A stretch of DNA of 8,125 nt, from NCBI GenBank assembly GCA_012719015.1, contig JAAYBE010000227.1:1-8125 (forward strand). The letters are read 5' to 3'. The notes under the pieces are model-generated. The model worked only from the letters and a program-made list of their open reading frames with translations. It was not told where the DNA came from and did no database searches. Shown here in pieces: positions 6,173-8,125 of this stretch. Each line of letters begins with the position of its first letter. The stretch's first letter is position 1. The DNA is from Actinomycetota bacterium. GTDB lineage: Bacteria > Actinomycetota > Thermoleophilia > UBA2241. Position numbers and translations under genes: made by a program.

Positions 6173-6268
6173 GCAGGACAAGAGCGCTGTGAAACGCGGG
6201 GTCGTTTGGCCATTCCGGCGCGTCGTCTCCGGCGCCCCGAGCGAACGCCCCGGTGTCGGACCCGCGCC

Positions 6269-6577
6269 TCAGTCCTCGTCGGACGGCCGCTCGTGACCCG
6301 GCGCCTCAGGCAGGTTCTTGATGTTCTCCGCCTGCAGCCACTTGCCGTAGTTGTCGTTCATGGCGTCGACGAGCTCCTTCATGAACCGCGGCGAGAGATT
6401 CACCCGGCTCACCACGACGCCGTTCAGCTCCCCGGGCTCCTCGCTCTCGTGGTCGAGGCGGACGAAGGTGATCGAGAACTCGTAGTCGGAGTGGCTGACA
6501 TTGGCGAAGTTGGCGTACACGCCCGCCATCATCTCCGGCGTGGCGTGCAGGTTGATATGGCGTTCGTCCTCGTGCAC
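6269..6577 (-). CDS. DUF3467-family small protein
   Basis: A 102-residue protein resembling DUF3467, a family of small proteins of unknown function. Recognisable stretches are YANFANVSHSDYEFSITFVRLD (21-42) and VVVSRVNLSPRFMKELVDAM (54-73); the C-terminus is charged and probably disordered (90-102). The start is GTG 6577 with GGGAGG six bases upstream. Only 17 bases separate it from the stop of the upstream dehydrogenase, so it probably belongs to that operon. There is no signal peptide, membrane segment or cysteine cluster. The family name is assigned from recalled motif similarity and no biochemical role is claimed. Confidence 0.75.
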   Translation of the reverse strand: MHEDERHINLHATPEMMAGVYANFANVSHSDYEFSITFVRLDHESEEPGELNGVVVSRVNLSPRFMKELVDAMNDNYGKWLQAENIKNLPEAPGHERPSDED

Positions 6578-6594
6578 GGCGGGCCTCCCTGCCC

Positions 6595-7599
6595 TCAGCC
6601 GGCGATGCGGCGGGCGATGGCGGCGGCCATACCGGAGGTCCCGGTCGAGCCGCCCAGGTCGTAAGTCACATCCTTGCCCTCGGCGACGACGGCGGCGATG
6701 GCCTCCTCCATCCTCCTCGCCGCCGCCTCCTCACCGAGATGCTCGAGCAGCAGCACGCCGGAGCGGAGCAGCGCCGTGGGGTTCACCTTGTCCTGTCCCG
6801 CGTATCTCGGCGCACTGCCGTGCACGGGCTCGAACACCGCCACCTCGTCGCCGAGGTTGGCGCCGGGCGCCACCCCGAGGCCGCCGATCAGCCCGGCGCA
6901 CAGGTCGCTGACGATGTCGCCGTAGAGGTTCGGCATCACGAGTACGTCGTACAGCTCGGGCTTCTGCACCAGTTGCATGCACATGTTGTCGACGATGCGA
7001 TCCTCGAACTCGATGTCCGGGTAGTCCTCGGCGACCTCGCGGGCGACGCTCAGGAACAGCCCGTCGGTGCATTTCATGATGTTGGCCTTATGCACCGCGG
7101 TGACCTTGCGGCGCCCGTGTCGACGCGCATATTCGAAGGCGAAACGGGCGATGCGCCGGCTGCCCTTCCGCGTGATGATCTTGATGCTCTCTGCGGCATC
7201 GTCACCGACCATATGCTCGATGCCCGCGTACAGATCCTCAGTGTTCTCGCGCACCACCACGACGTCGATGTCGTCGTAACGGCTGCGCACGCCCTTCAGA
7301 CTCCGGGACGGACGCAGGCACGCGTACAGGTCCAGCTCCTTGCGCAGCGCCACGTTCACGCTGCGGAAACCGTGCCCGACCGGGGTGGTGATCGGGCCCT
7401 TGATCGCCACCCTGTTGCGGCGGATCGACTCGAGCACATGCTCGGGCAGCGGCGTGCCGTGCTCCTCCATCACGCCCAGCCCTGCGTCGTGCCGCTCCCA
7501 GTCGATCGGCGCGCCGGTCGCCGCGATCACGGTCTCGAGCGCCGCGGCCAGCTCGGGACCGGTACCGTCGCCGGGGATCAGGGTGACTACATGCGTCAT
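6595..7599 (-). CDS. Isocitrate/isopropylmalate dehydrogenase-family enzyme, probably isocitrate dehydrogenase
   Basis: A 334-residue metal-dependent beta-hydroxyacid oxidative decarboxylase. It has the N-terminal LIPGDGTGPEL (7-17), RENTEDLYAGIEH (117-129), HKANIMKCTDG (170-180), RIVDNMCMQLV (201-211), the Mg/substrate loop MPNLYGDIVSDLCAGLIGG (222-240) and the coenzyme loop HGSAPRYAGQDKVNPTA (260-276). The substrate segment FRSVNVALRKELDLYACLRP (78-97) has the S80-x-N82 pair and R86 typical of isocitrate dehydrogenases, which isopropylmalate dehydrogenases lack. R265, Y266 and V272 align with E. coli K344, Y345 and V351, the NADP-selecting residues, and Y313 aligns with Y391, but G317 replaces R395. 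NAD versus NADP use is therefore open. Homoisocitrate or a methylmalate-type substrate is not excluded. The ATG start at 7599 overlaps the upstream stop (ATGA), with GGGAGGG eight bases upstream. Confidence 0.85.
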   Translation of the reverse strand: MTHVVTLIPGDGTGPELAAALETVIAATGAPIDWERHDAGLGVMEEHGTPLPEHVLESIRRNRVAIKGPITTPVGHGFRSVNVALRKELDLYACLRPSRSLKGVRSRYDDIDVVVVRENTEDLYAGIEHMVGDDAAESIKIITRKGSRRIARFAFEYARRHGRRKVTAVHKANIMKCTDGLFLSVAREVAEDYPDIEFEDRIVDNMCMQLVQKPELYDVLVMPNLYGDIVSDLCAGLIGGLGVAPGANLGDEVAVFEPVHGSAPRYAGQDKVNPTALLRSGVLLLEHLGEEAAARRMEEAIAAVVAEGKDVTYDLGGSTGTSGMAAAIARRIAG

Positions 7600-8125
7600 G
7601 TGTCGGGCCCTCCCGGCAGCGCGAAGCCGCCGTGCTTCCTGACGTGGGCCACGAGACCGCCGTCGTCCAGGATGGTCACCATCACCTCGGGCAACGGCAC
7701 GAACGGGATGACTGCGCCGGTGGTCAGGTCGCGGACCTCACCCGCGCCCAGATCGACCTCCAGCTCGTCCTGCTCACCGATGCCGCTCGTGTCGCACTGC
7801 AGTACGGGCAGGCCGACGTTGATGGCGTTGCGGAAGAAGATGCGCGCGAAGCTCTGCGCGAGCACCGCCCCGGCGCCGGCGAGCTTGATGATCCGCGGCG
7901 CATGCTCGCGGCTCGAGCCCAGCCCGAAGTTGCGGCCGCCGACGACGAAGTCGCCCGGCCGCATCCCGGCGGCGAACTCGGGGCGCGCGTCCTCGAGCAC
8001 GTGCTTGGCCAGCTCGGGCAGGTCGGTGCGCAGATGGAAGAGCCGACCCGGCGCGATGTGGTCGGTGCTGATGTCGTCGCCGAACAGCCATGCCCGGCCG
8101 CGAAGCGGTCGGTCGCGCGGCGGCG
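7596..8125 (-). CDS. LeuD/HacB-type hydro-lyase small subunit (aconitase superfamily), 5' end beyond the window
   Basis: Small (swivelling) subunit of a two-subunit aconitase-superfamily dehydratase; its large [4Fe-4S] partner should be encoded nearby, probably upstream off the right edge. 175 residues are visible in frame, with no ATG, GTG or TTG in the early part, so the start lies just outside; the family is about 165-170 residues, so only a few codons should be missing. Motifs are GRAWLFGDDISTDHIAPGR (visible 9-27), GGRNFGLGSSREHAPR (62-77, the substrate-binding GSSRE loop) and SFARIFFRNAINVGLPV (91-107). The specificity loop after APGR reads LFHLRTDLPELAKHV, which I cannot assign to isopropylmalate, homoaconitate, citrate or 2,3-dimethylmalate. 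The ATGA overlap with the dehydrogenase suggests consecutive steps: hydroxy-acid isomerisation, then oxidative decarboxylation. Internal GTG 8000 is not the start, because essential motifs lie before it. Confidence 0.85.
   Translation of the reverse strand, partial: PPRDRPLRGRAWLFGDDISTDHIAPGRLFHLRTDLPELAKHVLEDARPEFAAGMRPGDFVVGGRNFGLGSSREHAPRIIKLAGAGAVLAQSFARIFFRNAINVGLPVLQCDTSGIGEQDELEVDLGAGEVRDLTTGAVIPFVPLPEVMVTILDDGGLVAHVRKHGGFALPGGPDT

Noticed and set aside
6234..6268. Imperfect inverted repeat after the DUF3467 stop, considered as a terminator.
   Set aside because: On the minus-strand RNA the nine-base stem has two A-C mismatches and no U-tract follows. The nearby CGCCCCG copies are direct, not inverted.
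3749..6664. A 971-codon open frame on the plus strand, antisense to the aor operon.
   Set aside because: It lies opposite three well-recognised genes, has no family-like motifs and is rich in Ala, Val, Arg, Asp and Gly. Open antisense frames are common in high-GC DNA when the real genes avoid TCA, CTA and TTA codons in the matching frame.
6595..8125. Simple assignment of the pair as leucine biosynthesis leuD-leuB.
   Set aside because: The dehydrogenase carries the S-x-N pair and LRKELDLYACLRP context of isocitrate dehydrogenases, so the symbol leuB would be misleading.
1..8125. CRISPR arrays, insertion sequences, rRNA genes or phage genes.
   Set aside because: No regularly spaced repeats, transposase-like frames, terminal inverted repeats or rRNA-like stretches are visible; nearly all of the window is accounted for by ten minus-strand genes.

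Overview
This is a gene-dense, visibly GC-rich stretch from what looks like an anaerobic bacterium. Nine genes have a visible stop and a tenth is cut by the left edge; all ten lie on the minus strand, so they read from high to low coordinates. A bacterial host is inferred from Shine-Dalgarno sites before most starts, frequent GTG starts, ATGA start/stop overlaps and a sigma70-like promoter. An anaerobic lifestyle is inferred from the tungsten-type aldehyde:ferredoxin oxidoreductase, the four-cluster ferredoxin and the radical-SAM enzyme PylB. The phylum cannot be fixed from the sequence; high-GC anaerobic actinobacterial or deltaproteobacterial-type lineages are possible.

Layout in the direction of transcription. 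(1) 8125-6269: the small subunit of a LeuD/HacB-type hydro-lyase (5' end off the window), an isocitrate/isopropylmalate-dehydrogenase-family enzyme with isocitrate-type substrate residues, and a small DUF3467 protein. The first two share an ATGA overlap. (2) 6268-6023: a 246-base gap with a good sigma70-like promoter, a 10-bp inverted repeat around its -35 box, and a short leader with a possible hairpin. (3) 6022-3409: an operon of aldehyde:ferredoxin oxidoreductase, a 4x[4Fe-4S] ferredoxin-like electron carrier and a MoaD/ThiS-type small protein ending in Gly-Gly. (4) 3389-3349: a perfect 17-bp GC-rich hairpin, probably the boundary between two transcription units. (5) 3328-1: a nitroreductase-family flavoprotein, then pylB, pylC and the first 120 codons of pylD, each overlapping the next.

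The most notable content is the pyrrolysine biosynthesis set (PylB methylornithine synthase, PylC methylornithine-lysine ligase, PylD pyrrolysine synthase). It implies that the organism makes the 22nd amino acid and reads UAG as pyrrolysine in some genes, typically methylamine methyltransferases. The set is headed by a nitroreductase whose stop codon overlaps the pylB start, where a pyrrolysyl-tRNA synthetase gene often sits. No pylS, no tRNA-Pyl and no methyltransferase gene is visible here. All nine visible stops are TGA, which fits, but does not prove, avoidance of TAG.
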